From Zhongshania aliphaticivorans (lineage in GTDB: Bacteria; Pseudomonadota; Gammaproteobacteria; Pseudomonadales; Spongiibacteraceae), in the NCBI RefSeq assembly GCF_902705855.1, contig NZ_CACSIJ010000012.1:98677-162676 (forward strand): a stretch of DNA of 64,000 nucleotides, in the 5' to 3' direction. A program made the position numbers and the translations under genes. Shown here one piece after another: positions 36,765-44,916 of this stretch; the stretch's first letter is position 1; each line of letters begins with the position of its first letter. A model generated the notes under the pieces. That model had not been told where the DNA came from. It saw only the letters and a list, made by a program, of their open reading frames with translations, and made no database searches.

Positions 36765-37280
36765 TTAAAGCTCAATACTTTCGAGATCGACATTTTTAGT
36801 CAATAAGGTTTTACGCCCGTGAAAACGAGTGTAAAACTCTTTATGGGCGGCGTAGGAAAACTCATCATCGCGCTCATCATACTGAGCAATCCAGCCTATC
36901 AGCATTTCTAGATTTGCATCCTGCGCCGCTTTTGAGGGATATTTATGCGACTCCCACGGGCGTGTCTTTGCGTTGGCAATACACGCCTCAACAGGTAAAT
37001 TCATAAATACAATATGGTCGGCATCTGCGCTGACTAACGCCAATAGATCGGTATAACACCCCTCTATCACCCAGCCGCTACTCGCGGTATTGTCTTTAAT
37101 AAAGTCTTGTAGTTGAGTATTGGCGTCCGCAAGAGGTGCTCGCTGCGGTGGCGATGTAGGTAGCCAAGCGAGGGTGTCTAAATCGAGGTGAGCAAAACCT
37201 CGGCTAGCAGCCAATGCACTCGCCAAGGTCGATTTTCCTGAGCCGGAATTACCAAAGATAAGAATATGTTGAGACGGCAT
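36765..37280 (-). CDS. P-loop NTPase, adenylate/shikimate kinase-like
   Basis: 171 aa from the ATG at 37278-37280, preferred to a start 10 codons upstream. The Walker A motif is FGNSGSGKSTLASALA (residues about 9-24), and DLDTLAWLP follows as in small nucleoside or shikimate kinases. The central VIEGCYTDLL matches the Walker B region of AAA_18 kinases often called adenylate kinase-like or topology-modulation proteins. Substrate unknown. It lies 57 nt downstream of the dbpA stop on the same strand. Confidence 0.75.
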   Translation of the reverse strand: MPSQHILIFGNSGSGKSTLASALAASRGFAHLDLDTLAWLPTSPPQRAPLADANTQLQDFIKDNTASSGWVIEGCYTDLLALVSADADHIVFMNLPVEACIANAKTRPWESHKYPSKAAQDANLEMLIGWIAQYDERDDEFSYAAHKEFYTRFHGRKTLLTKNVDLESIEL

Positions 37281-37337
37281 TATTTGCTTCCCCCAAAAAA
37301 CGCCGCTCAAACGCCATCAAGCCAATCGTTGATAGCT

Positions 37338-38726
37338 CTAACCGCGTATACGGCGCACTCTAAAATTACGGCCCTTTAGCTTACCTTCACTCAGTTTACG
37401 CAGCGCATCGGCAGCCACGTCATTGCGCACCGCGACGTAGGCGGTATTGTCGAAGACATGAATTTTGCCAACGTCAGTACCTTCAATCCCATCCTCGCCA
37501 GTGAGCGCGCCAACGATATCACCGGGACGTACCTTCTGCTTTTTACCACCGTCAATCTGCAAACACGCCATGGGCGGCTTGAAGGTGGGTTTATCAAGGT
37601 GATTAATATCCGGCAAGGCTTCAGGAACCACTTTATTACCGCGCATTTCTTCAATACGGGCAATTTTGGCACTTTCGCGATCGGTATAGAGGCTACACGC
37701 AATGCCTTTACCACCGGCACGTCCGGTACGACCAATGCGGTGAATATGCACTTCGGCGTCGCGGGCGATATGGTAGTTAATAACTGCGTCTAGAGCGTCG
37801 ATGTCCAAGCCCCGCGCGGCAACGTCAGTGGCCACTAATACCGATACGCTTTTATTGGCGAAGCGGACCAAGGTCTGGTCACGCATTTTTTGATCAAGAT
37901 CGCCATGTAAAGCCTGCACGCTAAAACCTGCTTCGCGCAAATCATCGCAGACTTGCTGGGTTTCATGGCGGGTATTACAAAAGATAACCGTCGAATCGGG
38001 GCGGTATCTAAGCAGCAGTAATTTCACCGCAACAATACGCTGGGTATTATCGGCTACTTTGAAAAAGTGCTGGGCTATGCTGTCGTTGTCGTGAGTAGAT
38101 TCTACCTTAACCAACAAAGGACGCTGCATAATCCGCATCGCCACATCTTGAATCTCGTCAGGATACGTTGCGCTAAACAGCAGGCTTTGGCGCTCTTTAG
38201 GGATGTAGCCAATAATGGTGTCTAGCGAATCCTGGAAACCCATTTCCAACATACGATCCGCTTCGTCTAAAACTAGGGTATTCACATTTTCTAATTTGAG
38301 TGTGCCTTTACGCACATGCTCTTCAATACGCCCCGGTGTGCCCACAACAATATGCGCGCCGTGCTCCAACGAACCGATCTGCGGCCCAAAGGGCATGCCG
38401 CCACACAAGGTCAGAATTTTAATATTGTGGATGGTACGGGCTAATTTACGCAACTCTTTAGCCACCTGGTCTGCCAACTCACGGGTTGGACACAGCACCA
38501 AAGACTGCACACAGAAGCGTTTAACATCCAATTTTTGCAGTTGCGTCAAACCAAATACGGCGGTTTTCCCTGAGCCGGTTTTCCCCTGTGCAATCACGTC
38601 TTTGCCATGCAAGGTGTGCGGCAAGGCCTTGGCCTGAATGGGGGTCATTTCGGTATAACCCAATGAATTCAGGTTGTCTAATAAAGCGGGATTTAAGGGA
38701 AGGGTAGAAAATTCTAGCTGACTCAC
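37338..38726 (-). CDS. dbpA: ATP-dependent RNA helicase DbpA
   Basis: 462 aa from the GTG at 38724-38726, which has CAGGAAAA upstream; the frame is open further but without family-like sequence. DEAD-box motifs: YTEMTPIQAKALP, AQGKTGSGKT, PTRELADQ, DEAD, SAT, DVAARGLDI and [10 protein letters not shown]. The C-terminal DbpA RNA-binding domain is present (KQKVRPGDIVGALTGEDGIEG, then VRRIRG). DbpA acts on 23S rRNA hairpin 92 in 50S assembly. It runs head to tail behind cspA. Confidence 0.94.
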   Translation of the reverse strand: MSQLEFSTLPLNPALLDNLNSLGYTEMTPIQAKALPHTLHGKDVIAQGKTGSGKTAVFGLTQLQKLDVKRFCVQSLVLCPTRELADQVAKELRKLARTIHNIKILTLCGGMPFGPQIGSLEHGAHIVVGTPGRIEEHVRKGTLKLENVNTLVLDEADRMLEMGFQDSLDTIIGYIPKERQSLLFSATYPDEIQDVAMRIMQRPLLVKVESTHDNDSIAQHFFKVADNTQRIVAVKLLLLRYRPDSTVIFCNTRHETQQVCDDLREAGFSVQALHGDLDQKMRDQTLVRFANKSVSVLVATDVAARGLDIDALDAVINYHIARDAEVHIHRIGRTGRAGGKGIACSLYTDRESAKIARIEEMRGNKVVPEALPDINHLDKPTFKPPMACLQIDGGKKQKVRPGDIVGALTGEDGIEGTDVGKIHVFDNTAYVAVRNDVAADALRKLSEGKLKGRNFRVRRIRG

Positions 38727-38807
38727 GGTGTTTTTCCTGTAATACCGCCAGAATAAATACGCGGCGGTGGCGCAATGTACGCAGAGATAAATAGTGTTGC
38801 TGAAAAG

Positions 38808-38837
38808 AAAAAAGGGCAAGACCCGTAGGTCCTGCCC
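38808..38837 (-). terminator. rho-independent terminator of the cold-shock gene
   Basis: GGGCA / TGCCC and GACC / GGTC paired stems with a 4-nt loop. On the minus strand they are followed by a run of six T. It lies 65 nt past the cspA stop. Confidence 0.8.
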
Positions 38838-38901
38838 CTTTAGCATTCAATCCACAAGGGTTTGAAGCTGGCTGGAACCCGAAGGCCCAGCCCATAGCAA
38901 A

Positions 38902-39108
38902 TTACAGTGCTACGATGTTCTCTGCTTGAGGACCTTTTTGTCCTTGAGTAACAGTGAACTGTACGCGCTGGCCTTCAACCAAAGTTTTGAAGCCTGAACC
39001 AGAGATAGCGCTGAAGTGAGCGAAAACGTCTGGGCCAGATTCTTGCTCGATGAAGCCAAAGCCTTTAGATTCGTTGAACCATTTTACTGTGCCAGTAGTA
39101 GTAGACAT
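38902..39108 (-). CDS. CspA-family cold shock protein
   Basis: 68 aa, a single cold-shock domain with RNP1 KGFGFIEQ and RNP2 VFAHFSA. The start [16 protein letters not shown] and end GPQAENIV are typical. It is an RNA chaperone. A long leader of about 150 nt between the promoter and the ATG, an independent terminator and nearby RNA helicases suggest cold- or growth-regulated expression. Confidence 0.95.
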   Translation of the reverse strand: MSTTTGTVKWFNESKGFGFIEQESGPDVFAHFSAISGSGFKTLVEGQRVQFTVTQGQKGPQAENIVAL

Positions 39109-39265
39109 AATTTTATTCCTGAAATATTCAAAGGTAATTTTGATCTAAAATCAGATCGGTTAGGCTGGAAGTGATTCTATTACTTATGAAGTACAGGACG
39201 AAAACTACAGACAGGACTTCGAAATGGTGTACATAAATATAGGTCGAACTTTCTAGCTGGGACTG

Positions 39266-39293
39266 AGTATATAGACATTTCTGTACTTGTCTA
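39266..39293 (-). promoter_or_regulatory. candidate promoter of the cold-shock gene with a long 5' UTR
   Basis: On the minus strand TAGACA (39288-39293) and TATACT (39266-39271) are separated by 16 nt. Transcription would start near 39259, giving a leader of about 150 nt before the cspA-type ATG, similar to the cspA leader of E. coli. Confidence 0.6.
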
Positions 39294-39367
39294 CCCCCTA
39301 TTACTACCAAACGCCTGCGTAATACCCTTATAAATTCAGGGTTTACACAAAGTTTTGTCACAATGCC

Positions 39368-40810
39368 TTAACACTGCAGCCGACACTCAGCCAAAGAATC
39401 TTCGTCTAGATAGGTCACCGTGGCGGTATTAAAGTTAAGGTCGACAAACAAATGGCAGTAAAAATCACCGTGCCGCCACCCCATAGACACACTAGAATCA
39501 TTGGAATAGCCCAGCTCAAAGTGGCCATCAAAGGCAGGGTAATTGTTCCGAAACCGCATAAGCGCTAGCAATCGCTGCACGATTGGCTGCTCAACTGCTT
39601 CGTCAATTTCCGCCATGCTGTAGTAATGGCGATTAATATCGCGCAATTCGCCAGTCGCCTCCATCAGCTCATTATCATTACAGCCAGCCAATAGGCCCAC
39701 GTAGTAAACCTGCGGAATACCTGGTGTGAAAAATTGGATGGCGCGCGCCGCCAAATAGGCATCGTCATTGCGCATTAAGGCGTCGTAAAAAGTGCAGGTT
39801 AATTGGTAAATGGCGCCCACACTGTGAATATTGGCGGCCGAGCGTCGCAAAATGGGATCGGCGCTGCGGCTAGAAATATTGTCGATTAGGGCGCGAATCT
39901 TTTCCTCGGGTAAGGCCCCTTCCACATCGGGAATGCATATGCCGTCGTGGGTATCTAGCACCGTGACCATATTGCGCGGGCACATACGCAGCCAATTCTT
40001 AAGGTAGACACTATTAGCGTCCAACAGAGAGAACAACAATAGCGGCGGTAAGGCAAAGCCATAGGGATGCATATTGCGACGACTAATGGCGTACTGGTAG
40101 CTGCTGTGATCGTGCACTTCTGGTAAAACTTCAGCGCCGTGTAACTGCGCCACGCCGTTGATCCAATCAAGATTTCGATACACATCAGGCTCAACCAAAA
40201 AGCAGCTGGTGCCAATGCGCTTGGTGGTATATCCGAAAGCGTCTAACCGAAACAATTTAACCCCGCGCTGCGCCAAAAAACCGATGTAGTTTTCCATCAA
40301 TTGGAAGGTCAGCTCAGATTCGTAATTTAAATCTATTTGATGCTCAGTAAAGGTGCACCACACGCGCCCCGTGCCGCCATCGGCAAAGTCGACTCGGCGG
40401 AACGGCTCCTTCTCTTTGCGAATATGAATCTTTGCCAGGTCATCCGAGCTTATCTCGCCAAATTTTTCAACATGAACAAAGAGATCGGCATATTCAGACT
40501 CATAGCCTTTGGCTACAAAATCCTTAAACTCTTCCGACTCATCGGAAATATGATTTACCGTAACATCGCAGCAAAGGTCATATTGTGATGAGATACGCTC
40601 AATGTCTTCCCAAGTGCCGTACTCAGGATCGACTTCTTTGTGGGTCAGCGGTGAAAATCCCGCGTCGGCATTCGAGGGGAAAAACGGCAGAATATGCACA
40701 CCGCCAATCGCGTCCGAAAAGTGCCGTTCAATCACGGTGTGTAAATCTTTTAAGTTGTTACCAAGACGATTGGGATAACAAATCATCTGCACAGCATTGC
40801 GTAAGGCCAT
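39368..40810 (-). CDS. GH13_18 family phosphorylase (sucrose- or glucosylglycerol-phosphorylase-like)
   Basis: 480 aa, the length of sucrose phosphorylases. (beta/alpha)8-barrel motifs: DVTVNHIS, the nucleophile Asp in RLDAFGY (near residue 195), the acid/base Glu in LPEVHDH (near 235) and the transition-state Asp in LDTHDG. The start QMICYPNRLGNNLKDL and HILPFFPSNADAGFSP match GH13_18. The family includes sucrose, sucrose-6F-phosphate, glucosylglycerol and glucosylglycerate phosphorylases. A GgpP-GgpS glucosylglycerol synthase fusion lies 12 kb away, so glucosylglycerol phosphorylase is a real alternative to sucrose. No transporter is adjacent. Confidence 0.85.
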   Translation of the reverse strand: MALRNAVQMICYPNRLGNNLKDLHTVIERHFSDAIGGVHILPFFPSNADAGFSPLTHKEVDPEYGTWEDIERISSQYDLCCDVTVNHISDESEEFKDFVAKGYESEYADLFVHVEKFGEISSDDLAKIHIRKEKEPFRRVDFADGGTGRVWCTFTEHQIDLNYESELTFQLMENYIGFLAQRGVKLFRLDAFGYTTKRIGTSCFLVEPDVYRNLDWINGVAQLHGAEVLPEVHDHSSYQYAISRRNMHPYGFALPPLLLFSLLDANSVYLKNWLRMCPRNMVTVLDTHDGICIPDVEGALPEEKIRALIDNISSRSADPILRRSAANIHSVGAIYQLTCTFYDALMRNDDAYLAARAIQFFTPGIPQVYYVGLLAGCNDNELMEATGELRDINRHYYSMAEIDEAVEQPIVQRLLALMRFRNNYPAFDGHFELGYSNDSSVSMGWRHGDFYCHLFVDLNFNTATVTYLDEDSLAECRLQC

Positions 40811-40921
40811 TCAACGGCTCCGGTCTGTGAGTGATGCTTAACCATAACCATTGCTCGGCAAGCATGCAAACCGCTAACGCCCACTTCTTCGCTATTTACT
40901 GTGCTAAATCGCAGCTTATAT

Positions 40922-41920
40922 TTAATGCAGCTCAGACGGACGCACAAATCGCTGCCGATATTCCCGCGGTGTCATTTGGCAATAACGCTTAAATAGCCGT
41001 CTAAATGCACTTTCATCTTGGTAGCCACAGCGCTGCACAATTTCTGAAAATCTAAGCTGGGTGGTTTCCAATAATATTTTACTGCGCTCTATTCTCAGCT
41101 TTTGAGTTAGCCCTTGGGGTGATTCGCCGATGGCATTGTTAAAGCGACGGATTAGGGTTCGCGGGCTCACCGCCACACTCGCCGCTAGATCTTCAATTTT
41201 AAAATCACGCGCCAAATTTGTTCGTATCCACTGTTCAGATTTATTGACCACCTCATCGCTACTGTCGAACAAAGACAGTATTGCGTACGGCGCTTGGGTA
41301 ACACGCTGACTGTCGAGCATCATGTATTTTGCCAGCAAACGCGCAAATGGCTTGCCAGCGTACTTCTCGATAACGCTCAAACCAACGTCTAAATAGGAGC
41401 TAGACCCCGCACCAGTAAGCACATTGCCCGAGTACACACATATTGCGTCTCTATCTACCTGAATATTGGGATAGCGACGCTGCATTTCACTTTGCAACCA
41501 CCACGCCGTGGTCACACGACCATCCTCTAACAAGCCCGCCTCGGCCACCGCATAACTGCCGCTGCAATTAGTGGCAATAAGCTCTAAATCCTTACCATGC
41601 TCGCCCAGCCAATCAATCAGCTCTCGCCACTGCAGCAGGTTCTCGCCAACGCTAGCGGCATTAGGAATCATAAACGCGGGGCTAAACAGAGTATCGCCAG
41701 CGCGAATATCATCAACACTGCCGTCCACCTCCATACGACAACCGTTTACGCACTCGATAGCCCCCCCATCCATCGACACAAAACGCACATCAAACAAAGG
41801 CCCTGCGCTTTTTGCCGTGTTCTTGGCGATCATATTCGCAACCATAAATAAATCGCGATTGCCCACCAAGCTGCTCGCCATCGCGCCATTAACCGCGAGA
41901 ATAAATATCCGTCTACTCAT
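40922..41920 (-). CDS. GlxA-type AraC family regulator (DJ-1/PfpI-like domain plus HTH)
   Basis: 332 aa. The N-terminal GATase1/DJ-1-like domain (residues 1-190; IFILAVNGAMASSL, IATNCSGSYAVAEAGLL with a Cys in the nucleophile elbow) is followed by a C-terminal AraC double helix-turn-helix (AASVAVSPRTLIRRFNNAIGESPQGLTQKLRIERSK and IVQRCGYQDESAFRRLFKRYCQMTPREYRQRF). It is read divergently from the Tat-lipoprotein gene, 192 nt apart. An inverted GCCATAT / ATATGGC repeat (41959-41965, 42012-42018) in the gap may be its site. Effector unknown. Confidence 0.88.
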   Translation of the reverse strand: MSRRIFILAVNGAMASSLVGNRDLFMVANMIAKNTAKSAGPLFDVRFVSMDGGAIECVNGCRMEVDGSVDDIRAGDTLFSPAFMIPNAASVGENLLQWRELIDWLGEHGKDLELIATNCSGSYAVAEAGLLEDGRVTTAWWLQSEMQRRYPNIQVDRDAICVYSGNVLTGAGSSSYLDVGLSVIEKYAGKPFARLLAKYMMLDSQRVTQAPYAILSLFDSSDEVVNKSEQWIRTNLARDFKIEDLAASVAVSPRTLIRRFNNAIGESPQGLTQKLRIERSKILLETTQLRFSEIVQRCGYQDESAFRRLFKRYCQMTPREYRQRFVRPSELH

Positions 41921-42112
41921 ACCGCCTCCATCACCACCGCTTATTCAACACGCTAAGTGCCATATACGCCACATTATCAATAAATTAGCGCGGCGCAAGC
42001 TGAACTTTAGCATATGGCGTAAATAACACTTTATATGTCATATAAGACACTGTAGCGATTATTACACCGCGCCTAAACTAATTCCAAGTTAAAGCAGCAG
42101 GAGAACCTCCCA

Positions 42113-42704
42113 GTGAAAACACTGAATAGACGGCGTTTCTTAGCGAATCTTGGCATCGCCTTAAGCGCAGCAAGCCTCAGCACGCTAGGCCTCACCGCTT
42201 GCAGCAATATCCCTCCCCAGCCCTTTCATTTAGGCAAAGTGGTTAAGCCACCACTGGGCTGCCAAGAATTATTGGCACGGGACCAACGTGGAGATTGCTG
42301 AGATGGGCGCACTTAAAAAAGAACTGCAATATATTCACCATACCGTGAGCAAGCACTTCGTACAGGCCAATGACGCAGGCGAAAGCTGGGATATGCCCCC
42401 AGAGGGTTATAACGGTCGCCAGTGGCTGCGGGACGATTGCGACGGTTTTTGCCTAGCCTGCCGTGTATTGTTAAGAGACAGGGGGATTCCAAGCAGACTC
42501 GTCTACTGCGAGCTAGAGCGCAGCGGTCACCTCGTCGTAGAGGTACAAGGCTGGATTCTAGACTTACGCCAAAGTGGCGTCGTCGCCAATACCCTACTCC
42601 CCAATTACCGATGGCTGAGAATATCCGGATACGAAGCGGGGGAACCCTGGCGGGAGATTGTTAATAGCGGCGCTACTTTACAAGTGGCGGCATTAGATCA
42701 TTAA
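42113..42704 (+). pseudogene. Tat lipoprotein with transglutaminase-like cysteine peptidase domain, frameshifted
   Basis: Two frames encode consecutive parts. Frame one (42113-42301, GTG start with AGGAG upstream) gives a twin-arginine lipoprotein signal (NRRRFLANLG, lipobox LTAC) and ends at a TGA. The second frame (from about 42288, to 42704) gives the catalytic domain with the Cys-His-Asp set typical of bacterial transglutaminase-like peptidases: DDCDGFCLACRVL, GHLVVEVQG and WILDLR. A one-base slip near 42265-42290 (CGGGACCAACG area) would restore one protein of about 195 residues. Alternatively, an ATG at 42303, 1 nt after the first stop and 9 nt after GGAG, could give a coupled, signal-less second protein. 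The last 32 nt overlap a minus-strand AraC gene. Confidence 0.7.
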
Positions 42705-43710
42705 AATTTGCTTTCATCAGACTCGGGCTCAATCCCGTCCAGCGTTTGAATGCGCGCCGAAAATTACTGCTGTCATGAAAATTTAGGCGTGCGGCGGCGT
42801 CATCCACAGAGGTTCTTTTTAACAATAATTCAATCAGGGCTAACTCAAGTTGGTATTGATCCAACTGCTGCTGAAAGGATAAGCCGTGCTCACGCAGGCG
42901 ACGCTTCAGCGTGGCTTGGCTAATACCAAGTTTTACTGAGCAGGCAGAAAGATCACTGTGCCCCCCACCCTCGCTAGCTAGTATTTTTTGCAAACGCTCG
43001 CTTAAATAAGACGCATTCGGCAACAAGGCCTCACAGTCGGCAATCGCAACTTGGCTACGCACGCTAATCGATACAGATTCTTTATCAGCCTCATCGACAA
43101 GCAGGCGCACACCATCAAATGGTGCTGAAAAACAGCAGCTGCCATTCAAATGCGCGATGAAATGCTCGCGGTGCTCACCGGCGGACGATCGAAAATAATA
43201 ACGCGCCTCGCGCAGCCCAGAAAACCGTTTAATAATGCTGGCCAAGGTGGTTATTGCCGCTACCAAAGCCAGCCCATCGACACTGGCAAACGCAGATGGC
43301 CTAAACATAATGAGTATTTCATTCGGCGCGGGCCTCACTAAGCGCATAGCCAAATCCGGAGACAACAACACCGAGTAGTCACAGAGTAATGTTAAAACCG
43401 TCGGTAGCTCAGAATAGCTATCCACCAGCGCGCTTATCGGCCCTAAGCCATGGTGTAATAACTGATGACCTAACTGAAACGGAAAATCTGCACCCGGCCA
43501 AAGACGGTTGGCGTTGCGCAGTAATTGCTGAAACTGAAGCAAACTGATATATCGCCCCGTAAAGGGCAAATCACTCGCAAACAAAGCCGTATTAAGCAAA
43601 AGCTCATGGGTGTCTATTCCCCTAGCTGCGCACAAATCCAATATCGCAACCGGTTGCAACCATGCAGGAATAACTTTATCGCTAGCGACAAGATAGCAAC
43701 TAGTCTTCAT
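42673..43710 (-). CDS. AraC family regulator with arabinose-binding-like N-terminal domain (OruR/ArgR-type)
   Basis: 345 aa. A long N-terminal domain of the PF12625 kind (residues 20-210: ILDLCAARGIDTHELLLNTAL, FQLGHQLLHHGLGPISALVDSYSELP) precedes a C-terminal HTH pair (ACSVKLGISQATLKRRLREHGLSFQQQLDQYQLELAL and ARLNFHDSSNFRRAFKRWTGLSPSLMK). Genes of this type often regulate lipid or amino-acid catabolism. The start overlaps the stop of the GGDEF gene by 11 nt, so the two form an operon. Confidence 0.88.
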   Translation of the reverse strand: MKTSCYLVASDKVIPAWLQPVAILDLCAARGIDTHELLLNTALFASDLPFTGRYISLLQFQQLLRNANRLWPGADFPFQLGHQLLHHGLGPISALVDSYSELPTVLTLLCDYSVLLSPDLAMRLVRPAPNEILIMFRPSAFASVDGLALVAAITTLASIIKRFSGLREARYYFRSSAGEHREHFIAHLNGSCCFSAPFDGVRLLVDEADKESVSISVRSQVAIADCEALLPNASYLSERLQKILASEGGGHSDLSACSVKLGISQATLKRRLREHGLSFQQQLDQYQLELALIELLLKRTSVDDAAARLNFHDSSNFRRAFKRWTGLSPSLMKANFNDLMPPLVK

Positions 43711-44662
43711 TGTCGATGCGCTTCATAGCCAAAATATTTGAGTTCGCGCGGGCCAACAATTCATCCGCATTTTCTCCGCTGCGCGATTCAACGACCGCCA
43801 AGCGCACTGCAATATCAAAACTGTCGCCCGCCTGATTGTATAAAGCTAGCTGTATCGCTTCACTCAACAAACGCCCTAAAGCTCCCTGCAGTCCGGGTCG
43901 CTGGGGATTATTTGCTATTACGGCAAAACGATCGCCACCGTAACGACACACCAATGCCCCCTCCGGCGCTGCCGCCACCAAGGTTGCGGCGACGCGATTT
44001 AGCACAGCGTCACCGCAGGCAAAACCGTAATACCGATTCACCGCACTAAAATTATCTAAATCAATTAACCATAACGTCGCAGTTTTGGAATTCGACAGTG
44101 TTGCGTCAAGCGCTCGACGACAATACGCACCGCTGTACAAATCCGTTACCGGATCGATATCACGATGATCGCGAATACCGGCCTCTCTGCGTCTCTGCTG
44201 ACGCGCCAATACCCGCTGTTCCTGACTTAAGGCCAATACCGCATAGGTTATTAGCAACACCGCCAACGGCGTTACTACCGATTCTAATGAGGCACCCCAA
44301 CCTGCCCCGCCCAAACGGATAAACTCGTCTAGCACATCAAGATAAAAGCCAAAGCCAAGGCAGCCAAAGCCCGCAAGCAAACACTGTGTCACCGGCCCCG
44401 GTGGCCGCCACTGCAATAAAAAATGCAGCCAACTTAGAGCCGCAATGACGACCAAACCTTCGCCACCCACGTCCAACCAGTCAATCTCGGCCCAGGTTTT
44501 TAACTCCCCACCTAGGGAAGCCGCCAAGGCAAATAGAGCGAATACCAAAACCATCAGCCCGTATACCCGCCCATAGCGATAACGACTCGCGGAATGTAGC
44601 GCCGGCACCTTGCGATGCAGGGCGGGCCAGTCAGAAAAGCTCAGCGAATTTTGCTTTTTCAT
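43700..44662 (-). CDS. membrane protein with degenerate GGDEF domain
   Basis: 320 aa. An N-terminal membrane region has about four helices (GLMVLVFALFALAASLG, VVIAALSWLHFLLQW, CLLAGFGCLGFGFYL, VVTPLAVLLITYAVLAL), then a linker and a GGDEF domain (DPVTDLYSGAYCRRALDA, WLIDLDNFSAVNRYYGFACGDAVLNRVA). The signature reads RYGGDRFAVIA: Arg replaces the catalytic Glu of GGDEF. No RxxD inhibitory site lies five residues upstream. It is therefore probably not an active diguanylate cyclase; it may bind GTP or act by protein contact. Co-transcribed with the AraC gene. Confidence 0.8.
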   Translation of the reverse strand: MKKQNSLSFSDWPALHRKVPALHSASRYRYGRVYGLMVLVFALFALAASLGGELKTWAEIDWLDVGGEGLVVIAALSWLHFLLQWRPPGPVTQCLLAGFGCLGFGFYLDVLDEFIRLGGAGWGASLESVVTPLAVLLITYAVLALSQEQRVLARQQRRREAGIRDHRDIDPVTDLYSGAYCRRALDATLSNSKTATLWLIDLDNFSAVNRYYGFACGDAVLNRVAATLVAAAPEGALVCRYGGDRFAVIANNPQRPGLQGALGRLLSEAIQLALYNQAGDSFDIAVRLAVVESRSGENADELLARANSNILAMKRIDNED

Positions 44663-44836
44663 TCATTTATCCATTTAAGCGCAGGCCATATCGCCCGCAA
44701 ACGCCCACTCACAGCGTGCAGAACCATCAAATTAGCCATTAGTGTACCCAGCAAAGGTTTCAGAAAAAGGTCATATCAGCTCAGCACCCTCGTAAACCCC
44801 GCCGATATCGCAAGATCCCGCCCTCCCTTAGAGCCG

Positions 44837-44854
44837 CTGTCAACGAACTGTCAC
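44837..44854 (+). promoter_or_regulatory. PhoB box before the TonB receptor-phytase genes
   Basis: Two direct CTGTCA repeats 11 bp apart (CTGTCAA at 44837-44843, CTGTCAC at 44848-44854) separated by CGAA. This matches the PhoB box arrangement, 62 nt before the receptor start. A TTTAAC at 44863-44868 is a possible -10. Confidence 0.75.
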
Positions 44855-44916
44855 ACAGCATCTTTAACGTGCTCAGTCATTACGTAACTCAACACCTTTT
44901 TGCAGAGGAATAGTTC

